A DNA stretch of 64,000 nt from Chitinophaga vietnamensis (lineage in GTDB: Bacteria > Bacteroidota > Bacteroidia > Chitinophagales > Chitinophagaceae), in assembly GCF_902167635.1 (NCBI RefSeq), contig NZ_CABHMS010000007.1:62001-126000 (forward strand). The letters are read 5' to 3'. Within the stretch, counting starts at the first letter, position 1; each line of letters begins with the position of its first letter. The translations under genes and the position numbers were made by a program. The notes below the pieces were generated by a model, which saw only the letters and a program-made list of their open reading frames with translations, did no database searches and was not told where the DNA came from. Shown here in pieces: positions 34,859 through 43,390 of the stretch.

Positions 34859-36769
34859 TTACTCCTCCTTTACCAGCACTACCCTGCTCCGGTCGGCTTT
34901 GTAGATGGTGTTGCGGAATTTGAGCAGTTCAGGGTAATCGGAGGGCGGGAAGGAGCCTGCGTAGTGTTCCAGTTTTCGTATATACGTGATCGTGTTATCT
35001 TTTACGGAGAGCATGGAGGTGTAGGCGCCGAATTTGTTCTTCATCATGACAGGCGCGGGAAGTGTTTCCAGCTTGTAGCCTTCCGGTATTTTGATCACGA
35101 CAGTATCGACGATGCGGGTGGAGGTGATGAAACGGATGGGCGATTGTCGCGCAGTATCTTTGTCGAGTTTGATGGAGGTGCGGCTCAGGATATCAGGCAC
35201 GAGGAACATTCGTTTACCCGTTACCGTAGCGTAGCTGTGACCGGCTATCTTCAGTTGCTCTTCGATGGAGGGCAGCGCTGTTTCCAGTTCCTTGCAATTA
35301 TAATCTACAATATCGTAGCTGGAAAGATCGAGGGAGCTTTTGAGCCGCTCCAGGCGCTTTTCGCGGCTGAGGTAATGTAACTCTGCACGCTGATCATCCT
35401 GTAACTCGCCGGTACGCAGCGTGACAGCCGTAATGTCGATATCGCCGGATGCCGCTACCACGGCATCGATACGGCGCAACTGCTGGTTTTGTTCGATGCC
35501 GTAAGCCGGCGTATGTACCAGCTGGCTGCTTTGCGCATCGAGGAGCAAGGCCGGCCTGTTGGCCGTAAAGGAACCCAGGTATCCCGGCTGCAGGATACCG
35601 CTGGTGCATTCCAGCCAGGTAGTATCTTTACCAGGTACACAAAGGATCACGTGGTTGAACCAGTCGAGCGGGAAATCTTCCGGGAAGGAACGTTCCGTTT
35701 CTCCCGCCCTTATCCATACGCAGTTAGAACGGATGCCCGCTTCCTTGAGCATGGCCATCATATAGTTGGAGAGCGCCTTACAATCGCCATATCCCGTTTT
35801 GTTGACAGTAACAGCGTCGAAGGTTTGCAAGCCGCCGATGCCGAGCTGTATGCTGATGTAACGGTAGTTCTGCTGAAGATATTTATACAGTACGCTGATC
35901 TTTTCTTTTTCTGTAGAGAGGCCATCGGTAAGTTGATGCACTTTCTGTTTCATGTTATCGGGCAGCACATCGCGGCCTTCGTTGAGTTGGTAACCGAAAG
36001 CGCCGAAGTCTTTCCAGGAGTTGAGGCTGCCCTGGTAGCGATCCATCTGGAACTGGCCGGCGGCCAACAATACACAGGTGGTACGTTTGTAAATCTCTGC
36101 GGCATAGTTCTCCTCTTTCAGCGCCGGTACTTGTTTTACGGTCCACTTGTAGGTTTTGAGGTCCTTATCTGTCGCAGTTTCCGGCTGACCGTTATACAGG
36201 TAGTTACGGTACATCAGTTTGAAATCCGCCGGGGTGGTTATTGTCAGCTGCGCCTGTTCAATGGTCCAGTCGTCGTGCACCTGTGGTATCCAGCGTTGCA
36301 TGTAGAACGCAGATTTCACTTTCATCTCCACTTCGTATTCTACCGTATACGGATATACGTTGTAATTGAACTCGTGTACCTTGTAGCGGGTGTCGGTCAT
36401 CAGACTGGCTTCGCCGGGCGAGCCGAAATCCTTGATATCACTCTGTTTCAGGCGTTTCACCAGTTTGCCTTCTGCATCATAAAGCGCGCCACTGATAGAG
36501 CGGATATCGAAATTCTTGCTATAGTCTTCACTGAATTTTACATCATCCGCACCGCCTTCATCGAGCACGGTGAGCACATAGTGATGTGTGTACCGCATGT
36601 TGCCGGGATCGCTGATCTCGTAGGCTGTTTCATCTGTGCGCACCACTACATGCGCGTCTTTCTTCAGGGCGGCTGGGATGGCGCTGGCGGGGTATAGGGG
36701 CTCACCGGCAAATGCGCTGCCAGCGAGCATTGTCAACAAACAGATGATGGATATGCAATGTTTCGGCAT
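34859..36769 (-). CDS. DUF3857/transglutaminase-like protein, intact triad
   Basis: A 636-residue exported protein (signal peptide ending AGSAFAG). An N-terminal DUF3857 beta domain (about residues 50-240) is followed by a transglutaminase-like core. The nucleophile is C330 in GYGDCKALSNYM, with the partner histidine in WFNHVILCV. A C-terminal beta-rich domain follows. Such proteins are common in Bacteroidota and their substrates are unknown. It lies 3 bp after the paralog at 36773-38794, so the two are cotranscribed. Confidence 0.87.
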   Translation of the reverse strand: MPKHCISIICLLTMLAGSAFAGEPLYPASAIPAALKKDAHVVVRTDETAYEISDPGNMRYTHHYVLTVLDEGGADDVKFSEDYSKNFDIRSISGALYDAEGKLVKRLKQSDIKDFGSPGEASLMTDTRYKVHEFNYNVYPYTVEYEVEMKVKSAFYMQRWIPQVHDDWTIEQAQLTITTPADFKLMYRNYLYNGQPETATDKDLKTYKWTVKQVPALKEENYAAEIYKRTTCVLLAAGQFQMDRYQGSLNSWKDFGAFGYQLNEGRDVLPDNMKQKVHQLTDGLSTEKEKISVLYKYLQQNYRYISIQLGIGGLQTFDAVTVNKTGYGDCKALSNYMMAMLKEAGIRSNCVWIRAGETERSFPEDFPLDWFNHVILCVPGKDTTWLECTSGILQPGYLGSFTANRPALLLDAQSSQLVHTPAYGIEQNQQLRRIDAVVAASGDIDITAVTLRTGELQDDQRAELHYLSREKRLERLKSSLDLSSYDIVDYNCKELETALPSIEEQLKIAGHSYATVTGKRMFLVPDILSRTSIKLDKDTARQSPIRFITSTRIVDTVVIKIPEGYKLETLPAPVMMKNKFGAYTSMLSVKDNTITYIRKLEHYAGSFPPSDYPELLKFRNTIYKADRSRVVLVKEE

Positions 36770-36772
36770 AAA

Positions 36773-38794
36773 TTATTTTTTCTTTTTTAAGACGATCTGT
36801 TCTGCCTGTTTTTTCACTACCAGGTCGAAGAACTGGCGCAGGGTGGGATATTCCTCCGGCGGGAAAACAGCTTTGGCAAGTTTCACACGGCAACGCAGCT
36901 GGATGCGGTCATCTGATTGCTGGATCAGGTACTGGAAGAAGCCTTCATCTTCGTTATACTTGGCCACAGCGGGTTTGGGCAGTTCGTCCACCACATATCC
37001 CGGAGGCACCTGCATGTTGAAAGAATATACTTCGTCGTAAACGGCATTCATCTCTACAGGGAATTTTCTTTCCATCGACTTGAAGATATTATGCTTGTAA
37101 GCCTCTCCGAACAAGGGGTTGAGGTATAGTACATCGTCCTCCCCTATTTTGTATTTGAAGTTGTATCTCACGAGCACCGGGGATTCCAGGTCGTCCAACC
37201 CTTCGATCTCTGTATCTGATAACTCTACATCTCCATTGTAATTCTTCTCTACCGTTTTAAAATATTCTTCTTTCTTTTTCTCCTTCACGGTATTACGGAT
37301 GCCGTAAGAGTTAAGATAGGTGGGCCTTTGCTGGAATTCGCCGTACAGTTCACCGTTCTCGATCTTGTGGAACACGACGCTGGTAAAGGCCTGTTCGCGC
37401 AGGGAGTCGGGTGAATAGACCATAGGCGTAGCATCGGTATTAACGATACGGGCATCGCCGTTGTAGGCGCTACCGAGCAGCTTACCGAAGCCCAGCAAGG
37501 GATGCGAGGCATCCATGCTGATAAACTCATCTCCGGTGTTCACGCCGGCGATCACATAGTTAAAGCGCGACAGCAGCGGGTAGTACGGATATACGTAACC
37601 GTGATCGCGGGTACTGAGGATGATAGGGCTTGCATCCAGTTTCGCACGTTTGAGCATGGCGGTAAGCAGCAGGTTGATCTCGGCTTCGTTGCCGGATTTA
37701 TCGTGGAGCAAGGATTTCAGCGATTTCTTCATCCATAGCGAAGAGTGATCAGTACAAGTGAAATTGCTGCGTACCCAGTTATAGATCTTGTTTGCTTTTT
37801 CTTTATCGGTTTTGGCATCTTTGATGGCTTCATCTACTGCATCGGCGAGGAAGCCGTTATTTTTATCCAGTGCACTGCCGAAGTCCTCGTCTTTGAGCAG
37901 GTCTTCCATGAGCTTGGGCCAGGTGCTCATAAAAGGCTTGGGCGCTTGTTCGGGCCAGTTGACAGATGCCAGCTGGAACTCTATTTTATTGACATAGTTA
38001 TCGATGGTGGTGATATAATTTTCATCCCTGATAGGCGCTACGTTGCGCAGTGCCCAGCGGTAGGTGGTGACGTTTGGCGTAACGGTAAACGTTTGCGAGG
38101 GGCCGGTGGCGCCGCGCGAATCGTCGCGGAAGGAAAAGGTGGTGCGGGAGGAAGTCTTCGTTTTCACGGCGAAGTCTTCAAAGCCTTGTCCTATCTGCAC
38201 ATAATCGAAATACTCGGGCAGGCTTACGCTGTATTCGCTCCACAGGGTGGGCACATCATTCTGGAAGGTCCAGGGGCGCAGGTGCTGGAAGTAGGGCGAG
38301 GTGATCGTATAGGAATATTCGATGATCGACCCTTCTTTCACGGCCGGTATAGCGAATTTCTTCACGTTATAGTTCTTGCTTACTGCATCGGAGAAAACGT
38401 TTTTATTCTCCATTCTCGTTTCTACGATTTCGCCATTTTCGAGATTATAGGCAGCTGCTTTGAGGTTGCTCAGTTTTTCTTCTTCCCTGCCATCGCTTTT
38501 ATACAGGCCAATGCGGATGGTGGCGTAGTCATAGCCGTTCTTGTCTACGATCTTGAGGCGGCGATGAACTTTGAAGACCAGCTGGAGGCTGCCTCCCGTT
38601 GTTTCGAATGCGGAGGAGCCGATTTCGGAGATCACGATAGCGTGGGCTCCTGTGTCTTTTTCGACACGTTGGACGTTAAACTCTTCTTTTGATACTTTTC
38701 CAAATTTCAGTTTGCTGCTATCTTGTGAGAAGACATTCAGGGCTGTCAAACACAAGAAGGTACAGGCGACAAACACAACAGATATAAGGCGCAT
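36773..38794 (-). CDS. DUF3857/transglutaminase-like protein, triad lost
   Basis: A 673-residue paralog of the next gene, with signal peptide, DUF3857 domain and transglutaminase-like fold. At the active site the pattern GDCKALSNYM is replaced by GNEAEINLLL, so the cysteine is missing, and the FNHV histidine is replaced by tyrosine in FNYVIAG. The fold is otherwise kept. This looks like a non-catalytic partner of the active paralog, perhaps a binding or scaffold subunit. It is the first gene of the two-gene operon and diverges from queG. Confidence 0.87.
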   Translation of the reverse strand: MRLISVVFVACTFLCLTALNVFSQDSSKLKFGKVSKEEFNVQRVEKDTGAHAIVISEIGSSAFETTGGSLQLVFKVHRRLKIVDKNGYDYATIRIGLYKSDGREEEKLSNLKAAAYNLENGEIVETRMENKNVFSDAVSKNYNVKKFAIPAVKEGSIIEYSYTITSPYFQHLRPWTFQNDVPTLWSEYSVSLPEYFDYVQIGQGFEDFAVKTKTSSRTTFSFRDDSRGATGPSQTFTVTPNVTTYRWALRNVAPIRDENYITTIDNYVNKIEFQLASVNWPEQAPKPFMSTWPKLMEDLLKDEDFGSALDKNNGFLADAVDEAIKDAKTDKEKANKIYNWVRSNFTCTDHSSLWMKKSLKSLLHDKSGNEAEINLLLTAMLKRAKLDASPIILSTRDHGYVYPYYPLLSRFNYVIAGVNTGDEFISMDASHPLLGFGKLLGSAYNGDARIVNTDATPMVYSPDSLREQAFTSVVFHKIENGELYGEFQQRPTYLNSYGIRNTVKEKKKEEYFKTVEKNYNGDVELSDTEIEGLDDLESPVLVRYNFKYKIGEDDVLYLNPLFGEAYKHNIFKSMERKFPVEMNAVYDEVYSFNMQVPPGYVVDELPKPAVAKYNEDEGFFQYLIQQSDDRIQLRCRVKLAKAVFPPEEYPTLRQFFDLVVKKQAEQIVLKKKK

Positions 38795-38843
38795 ACAGTT
38801 TAGGGGCAGGGATAAAATGCCGGGGCGAAGATAAAATAATTTG

Positions 38844-38914
38844 AATTACGAATTACGAATTAAGAATTACGACCCGTAGCGTGGTCCGTAATTCTTAATT
38901 CGTAATTCGTAATT
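38844..38914. repeat. Inverted repeat in the divergent queG promoter region
   Basis: Perfect 28-bp arms (38844-38871 and 38887-38914) of 7-bp units GAATTAC lie around a 15-nt loop. Unlike its relatives it lies between divergent starts, and its right arm ends 7 bp before the queG start codon, so it would be in the queG leader RNA. Confidence 0.85.
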
Positions 38915-38921
38915 TTGCTTT

Positions 38922-39836
38922 GTGACACATACTACTTTCATAAAGGCGCTGGCGCGGGAGCTGGGTTTTGACCATTGCGGGATTGCGCGGGCGGTGCAGC
39001 TGGATGAGGATGCCCGCAGGCTGGAATCCTGGCTGGGCAAAGGTATGCATGGTTCTATGCAGTATATGGAGAACCATTTCGACAAGCGCATAGATCCGCG
39101 GAAACTGGTAGAAGGGGCGCAGTCGGTGATCACTTTACTGTTCAATTATTTTCCTTCGGAGCAGCAGCGGGCAGATGTTCCTAAAATTTCCAAGTACGCT
39201 TACGGCAAAGATTACCATGAGGTGATACGTGCCCGGCTCAAAACCATGCTGCTGCGCATGCAGGAGCATATAGGGCCGGTGCAGGGCCGCGGCTTCGTGG
39301 ATTCCGCGCCGGTGCTGGAACGCAGCTGGGCGCAGCGCAGCGGCCTGGGCTGGATCGGCAAGAACGGAAACCTGATCCACAAGCAAGCGGGGTCCTTCTT
39401 TTTTATCGCCACCCTCATCACGGATATACCACTGGAATACGACAGCCCGGTGGGCGATTATTGCGGCAGCTGCACCCGTTGCCTGGATGCCTGCCCTACC
39501 GGCGCACTGGTGGCCCCTGGCGTGGTAGACGGCAGTCGTTGTATCTCTTATTTTACAATAGAGCTGAAAGATCAGCTGATCCCTGAGAAGATGAAGGGAC
39601 AGTTCGACAACTGGATGTTTGGCTGCGATACCTGCCAGGATGTATGCCCCTGGAACCGTTTCGCCAAAGCGCACCAGGAGGCCGAGTTTACGCCTATCCC
39701 TGAAATATTGAACTTCACTACCAAAGATTGGGAAGAGTTGAGCGAAGAAGCGTTCAAACATATCTTCCGCCACTCTCCCTTGAAACGCAGCAAATACGCG
39801 GGTATCCGCAGGAACCTTGATTTTTTACAACAATAG
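38922..39836 (+). CDS. queG: Epoxyqueuosine reductase
   Basis: A 304-residue enzyme that reduces epoxyqueuosine to queuosine in tRNA, using cobalamin and two [4Fe-4S] clusters. The cluster ligands are [12 protein letters not shown] (from about residue 181) and [13 protein letters not shown] (from about residue 234). The conserved [17 protein letters not shown] is also present. The start is GTG at 38922. Length is at the short end of the family, with no C-terminal HEAT extension. Confidence 0.95.
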   Translation: MTHTTFIKALARELGFDHCGIARAVQLDEDARRLESWLGKGMHGSMQYMENHFDKRIDPRKLVEGAQSVITLLFNYFPSEQQRADVPKISKYAYGKDYHEVIRARLKTMLLRMQEHIGPVQGRGFVDSAPVLERSWAQRSGLGWIGKNGNLIHKQAGSFFFIATLITDIPLEYDSPVGDYCGSCTRCLDACPTGALVAPGVVDGSRCISYFTIELKDQLIPEKMKGQFDNWMFGCDTCQDVCPWNRFAKAHQEAEFTPIPEILNFTTKDWEELSEEAFKHIFRHSPLKRSKYAGIRRNLDFLQQ

Positions 39837-39842
39837 TTTTTA

Positions 39843-40649
39843 TTATTTCCTGGCCTGCCTGATGAGCCATGCGCTGAGATCAACAGCGGCTTCATAGTTC
39901 TGGTAGTCGGCGGGCAAACGTTTGCCATCCGTGTATTCGTTATAGAACCAGGGGTCGCCAACGGCGAATACGGCGCCTTTGCCTACTTTGGCAACGGCCA
40001 TGATCACATGGTCGCCATCCTTGTACACCGCGCGGGCAGGCGCTTGTATGCGGAGGGAGGATAATTCCTTGATATACACTTTCTGCACATGCGGGAAAAT
40101 TTCATGATGCGGCGGGATCAGGAAGGCGCCTTGCTCCCATTGACGGCCCTGTACACGATTGCGGCTGTCGCCATTGAAGTGAATGCCGAAACGTTCTGCG
40201 AGAATATTGAAATGCGTGAACTCCGCGTTGAGGGAATCGTTTTCCAGCAAAACCAATACGCCGCCGGCTTTCACCCAGTTGTAGATGGCTGCTGCATCTT
40301 TTTCATTCATGTAATTCGGTGAAGGGGATTCCTGTTCTGTATCCGGATCGGTGATCATATAAATATCGGAATGCTGCAAATTGGCCGCTGTAGGCGCTGC
40401 GGCGAGGGTATCCCGCTTTACGCCGAGCGAGTCGAAGATATGGCCCCATATGGAATAACCGCTGCTGGCCTGGTCTTCCCAGGTATAGTGCCAGCGTTGG
40501 GTATTGCCTGATTTATCTTTTTTAAATTCATGATTATAATAATAATCGAGTGTAACCGTTAAGGTTCGTGGAGACGATTGTGCGGCCGCAGTATTCAGCC
40601 AGGCGCCACCCATCACGATGATGAGGCAGGAAAAAAATGAACGTGGCAT
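39843..40649 (-). CDS. DUF4350-domain secreted protein
   Basis: A 268-residue exported protein with an N-terminal signal peptide (ending AAAQS). The central region, AAAIYNWVKAGGVLVLLEND followed by FNILAERFGIHFN, matches the DUF4350 / glutamine amidotransferase-like fold used as a binding domain in many Bacteroidota proteins. No catalytic cysteine is apparent. It is convergent with queG, with only 6 bp between stops. Function unknown. Confidence 0.75.
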   Translation of the reverse strand: MPRSFFSCLIIVMGGAWLNTAAAQSSPRTLTVTLDYYYNHEFKKDKSGNTQRWHYTWEDQASSGYSIWGHIFDSLGVKRDTLAAAPTAANLQHSDIYMITDPDTEQESPSPNYMNEKDAAAIYNWVKAGGVLVLLENDSLNAEFTHFNILAERFGIHFNGDSRNRVQGRQWEQGAFLIPPHHEIFPHVQKVYIKELSSLRIQAPARAVYKDGDHVIMAVAKVGKGAVFAVGDPWFYNEYTDGKRLPADYQNYEAAVDLSAWLIRQARK

Positions 40650-40787
40650 ATTGTATCAGATTCTCCCAAAAAAGTAATCAATAATTTCAGAATTTTATAA
40701 CAGGGGAGACAGTATAATTATCTTGACAGCCTAAGATAGGCCACCACGGCTATTTTCCGGCTTTTATAAAAATATCTCTGCTAATAC

Positions 40788-40818
40788 TTGACAATGGTTT
40801 TAGCATCACATACATTTG
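40788..40818 (+). promoter_or_regulatory. Promoter for a short transcript
   Basis: TTGACA at 40788-40793 and TACATTTG at 40811-40818 give a TTG-N20-TAnnTTTG arrangement, an exact match to the Bacteroidota housekeeping promoter. Transcription would start near 40824. Confidence 0.65.
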
Positions 40819-40823
40819 TATAC

Positions 40824-40957
40824 AAATACTATTCTCTCAAAAAGCCAACAATACCGACAATATCAATTATCTATAACTGATGAACTTTTTATGGACCTGA
40901 GTGCCATAACGTGGAATTTAGCAATAAAGGTCGAATTCTTTCGACCTTTTTATTTTT
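40824..40957 (+). ncRNA. Candidate small RNA or cis-regulatory leader
   Basis: A roughly 130-nt unit runs from the promoter at 40788-40818 to an intrinsic terminator. Inside it TTATGG (40889-40894) pairs with CCATAA (40904-40909) around loop ACCTGAGTG. GACCT, which overlaps that hairpin, could also pair with AGGTC of the terminator stem. The terminator lies about 40 nt before the hydrolase start at 40996, which fits an attenuator or riboswitch controlling that gene, but an independent small RNA is equally possible. A 29-codon open frame starting at 40891 overlaps it and looks incidental. Confidence 0.45.
40926..40957 (+). terminator. Intrinsic terminator upstream of the hydrolase gene
   Basis: A perfect 10-bp stem (AAAGGTCGAA and complement) with loop TTCT is followed by TTTTATTTTT. 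No coding gene on this strand ends before it, which points to a short non-coding transcript. Confidence 0.8.
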
Positions 40958-40995
40958 ATCTTATTATCTTTCACTACTAACCACGCCTTTATCTT

Positions 40996-41541
40996 ATGGA
41001 GATAAGTGTTCTTACAGCGCCGGGCCTTGACGGTTCTGGTCCTTCGCATTGGCAAAGCCTCTGGGAGCAAGCGATTCCCGGCACAAAGCGTATTGAGCAG
41101 CGTTCCTGGAGCGCGCCGGTATGTGCCGACTGGGTGGCGCAGATAGAAGAAGATGTAAAGGCGGCCGGGCCGCAGGTGGTGATTGCTGCGCATAGCCTCG
41201 CTTGTATGGCGGTGGCGCATTGGGCGCGGCAAACAAGGCTTCATATCACCGGCGCCTTGCTGGTAGCCCCGGCGGATGCGGAGCGGGCCGACTTTCCCAA
41301 AGTGGCTACAGGCTTCAGCCCTGTGCCGATGATCAAATTACCTTTCCGTAATATTGTGGTGGCCAGCACCAATGATCCTTATTGCAGTATTGCCCGGAGC
41401 AAGCAGTTTGCCCAAAGTTGGGGCAGCCGCTTTGTGAACCTGGGCGCCAAAGGACATATTAATGCAGATTCCGGGCTGGGCGAATGGCCCGAGGGGCAAA
41501 AACTGTTACATGAACTCGTACGCAACTGGCCAACATTATAA
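40996..41541 (+). CDS. RBBP9/YdeN-like alpha/beta hydrolase
   Basis: A 181-residue serine hydrolase-fold protein. The nucleophile elbow reads AHSLAC, with serine in the usual place but small residues altered from GxSxG, as in the RBBP9 family. The catalytic histidine lies in GAKGHINADSGLGEWPEG, and ASTNDPYC holds the acid. The substrate is unknown. It sits just after the candidate leader RNA and terminator, so its expression may depend on read-through. Confidence 0.87.
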   Translation: MEISVLTAPGLDGSGPSHWQSLWEQAIPGTKRIEQRSWSAPVCADWVAQIEEDVKAAGPQVVIAAHSLACMAVAHWARQTRLHITGALLVAPADAERADFPKVATGFSPVPMIKLPFRNIVVASTNDPYCSIARSKQFAQSWGSRFVNLGAKGHINADSGLGEWPEGQKLLHELVRNWPTL

Positions 41542-41688
41542 TTCTTTTTTTCTTGCTTTCGTTTATTGAAACATATATCTTTATTCTTGTAAAAACCAAG
41601 TCTAAATCGATTTACCACGTTCATGAAGCAGGGGCAACAATTAACATAAACATAAAATCGCGAGGGGATAGTATAGCAGCTTTGACCC

Positions 41689-41696
41689 TACCTTTG
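41689..41696 (+). promoter_or_regulatory. Candidate -7 box for the Sus-locus sigma gene
   Basis: TACCTTTG fits TAnnTTTG and would place the transcript start about 30 bp before the ATG at 41732. The matching -33 TTTG is not clear. Confidence 0.4.
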
Positions 41697-41731
41697 ACGT
41701 GCTTATCTGTTTTACGTGTAAAGGGGAATTT

Positions 41732-42283
41732 ATGTCTGACAGCAAATTATGGGAAGATTTCCGAAGTGGCGATGCTGCCGCTTTTGAGCGCATTTTCAAC
41801 ACCCATTGGGATAAGCTGATGCACTACACTTGCAGCATTATCGACGATGAGGCAATGGCGAAAGATGTGTTACAGAATTTTTTTATTGAATTATGGGAGA
41901 AACGCAGCACCATACCGGCGCCCCGGCAACCGGAGGCCTTCCTGGTGTTCCTGCTGAAACTCCGTATCCTCAATGCTTTGCGCCGGGAAGACATCCGCGC
42001 CCGGCATGAGCATCAGTTTGCCGCACTCTTACACGAAAATACCGTCAACGCCACCGACCAGTTACATACCAAAGAAATATATACGCAGCTGCAACAGCAT
42101 GTAGGCATGCTGCCTCCCCGCATACGCCAGGTATTTCATATGAGCCGCTTCGAACATAAGTCTGTAGCGGAAATCGCCGGCATCACCGGCTCTTCAGAGC
42201 AAACTGTCCGCAACCAGCTCAATACCGCTAACCAGCGGCTGAAACTACAATTGAGATCTTCTTTCCTTTCTTTCTTTCTCTGA
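41732..42283 (+). CDS. ECF sigma factor of a Sus-type locus
   Basis: A 183-residue sigma-70 family protein. Region 2 is AFERIFNTHWDKLMHYTCSIIDDEAMAKDVLQNFFIELWE. Region 4 is LPPRIRQVFHMSRFEHKSVAEIAGITGSSEQTVRNQLNTA. ATG at 41732 (after AAGGGG) is preferred to an upstream GTG. It is followed by FecR and SusC/SusD genes, the standard order for sigma/anti-sigma control of an outer-membrane uptake system. It probably activates the operon at 43391. Confidence 0.92.
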   Translation: MSDSKLWEDFRSGDAAAFERIFNTHWDKLMHYTCSIIDDEAMAKDVLQNFFIELWEKRSTIPAPRQPEAFLVFLLKLRILNALRREDIRARHEHQFAALLHENTVNATDQLHTKEIYTQLQQHVGMLPPRIRQVFHMSRFEHKSVAEIAGITGSSEQTVRNQLNTANQRLKLQLRSSFLSFFL

Positions 42284-42391
42284 TCCAATGTTACCTAATT
42301 GTTAAGTGCAATAAGGGAATAGTTATCTGTTTTCTGACGTGTGACTTTACTACAGATGAACAACATGATCATCTGCTAAATCGATCAGATA

Positions 42392-43336
42392 GTGGATCAG
42401 GAAGAGATATACCGTTTACTGAAAAAATACCGGGAAGGCAAATGCAGCACAGATGAAGTGGTGATGCTCTTCACCTGGTTGGATAAGATGGCCGCCGATG
42501 AAACACCGGCGTCTTTGCCACAGGAAACACAGGACGCCGTGAAATCAGCGGTGTTCCAGCATATCGGCGCGGCGCCGAAACGCCGTATTACCTGGTTGCG
42601 CCGCTCACTGGCTGCTGCTGCGGTATTACTGCCTTTATGTATCGCAGGCGCCTGGTGGTGGCATCAACATCCTTCGCAAAGCAAAGCCCCTGCCCTCGCC
42701 TGGCTGCAATACCGCACCGGCATTGGCGAAAGCAAGGATATCATCTTGCCTGACGGTACGCATGCATGGCTCAGCGCCGCATCCGTACTGGAATATCCAA
42801 AGCAGTTCAGTGCTCATGACCGTACCGTAAAAGTGCAGGGACAGGTATTTTTTGATGTACATCAGGATCAGCAAAAGCCTTTCACCGTAGCATCAGGGCC
42901 CTTGCAGGTACATGTATTAGGCACCTCGTTCCTGGTACGCAATATCAAGGGGCAACCGTCCAGGATCGCCGTTGCCAGCGGAAAGGTACAGGTGACCACC
43001 GAACGCCAGGTATTGGGCACATTGCAGGCCGCGCAGCAATTGTTCTATTATCATGAAACTGCCCTCATCTGTCACACAGATACCGCGGTGCTCAATGCCT
43101 CCACCAAAGGGGACCTTATACTATATAACAGCACGCTTCAACAAGCGCTGTGGGAGCTGGAAAGCTTCTATGGCGTGCAGTTCAGCAGCCATCTCAACCT
43201 CGGACAGGGAAGGCTGAACCTCAGTCTTACCAGCAACATGACGCTGGAACAGAAACTGGATGTGATCTCCACTGTCAGTGTAGCGCCAAAAGTACATTTC
43301 AAAAAAACGGGGGATCACCAGTACGAAGTTTATTAA
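42392..43336 (+). CDS. FecR-family anti-sigma factor
   Basis: A 314-residue membrane regulator. A short cytoplasmic N-terminal domain precedes a membrane helix (AAAAVLLPLCIAGAWWW, about residues 73-89). The periplasmic FecR domain (ILPDGTHAWLSAASVLEYPKQF) and a C-terminal DUF4974 domain (LWELESFYGVQFSSHLNLG) follow. The DUF4974 part contacts the SusC signalling domain. The start is GTG at 42392. It should hold the sigma factor until SusC is loaded with ligand. Confidence 0.92.
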   Translation: MDQEEIYRLLKKYREGKCSTDEVVMLFTWLDKMAADETPASLPQETQDAVKSAVFQHIGAAPKRRITWLRRSLAAAAVLLPLCIAGAWWWHQHPSQSKAPALAWLQYRTGIGESKDIILPDGTHAWLSAASVLEYPKQFSAHDRTVKVQGQVFFDVHQDQQKPFTVASGPLQVHVLGTSFLVRNIKGQPSRIAVASGKVQVTTERQVLGTLQAAQQLFYYHETALICHTDTAVLNASTKGDLILYNSTLQQALWELESFYGVQFSSHLNLGQGRLNLSLTSNMTLEQKLDVISTVSVAPKVHFKKTGDHQYEVY

Positions 43337-43390
43337 TTATCTCTATACAACAGTCACCACAACAGCATTCAATCTTTAATACCAATCACT

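Noticed and set aside
40891-40980. 29-codon frame within the candidate RNA
   Set aside because: It runs through the terminator stem and T-run, which makes translation of a functional peptide unlikely; kept only as a note.
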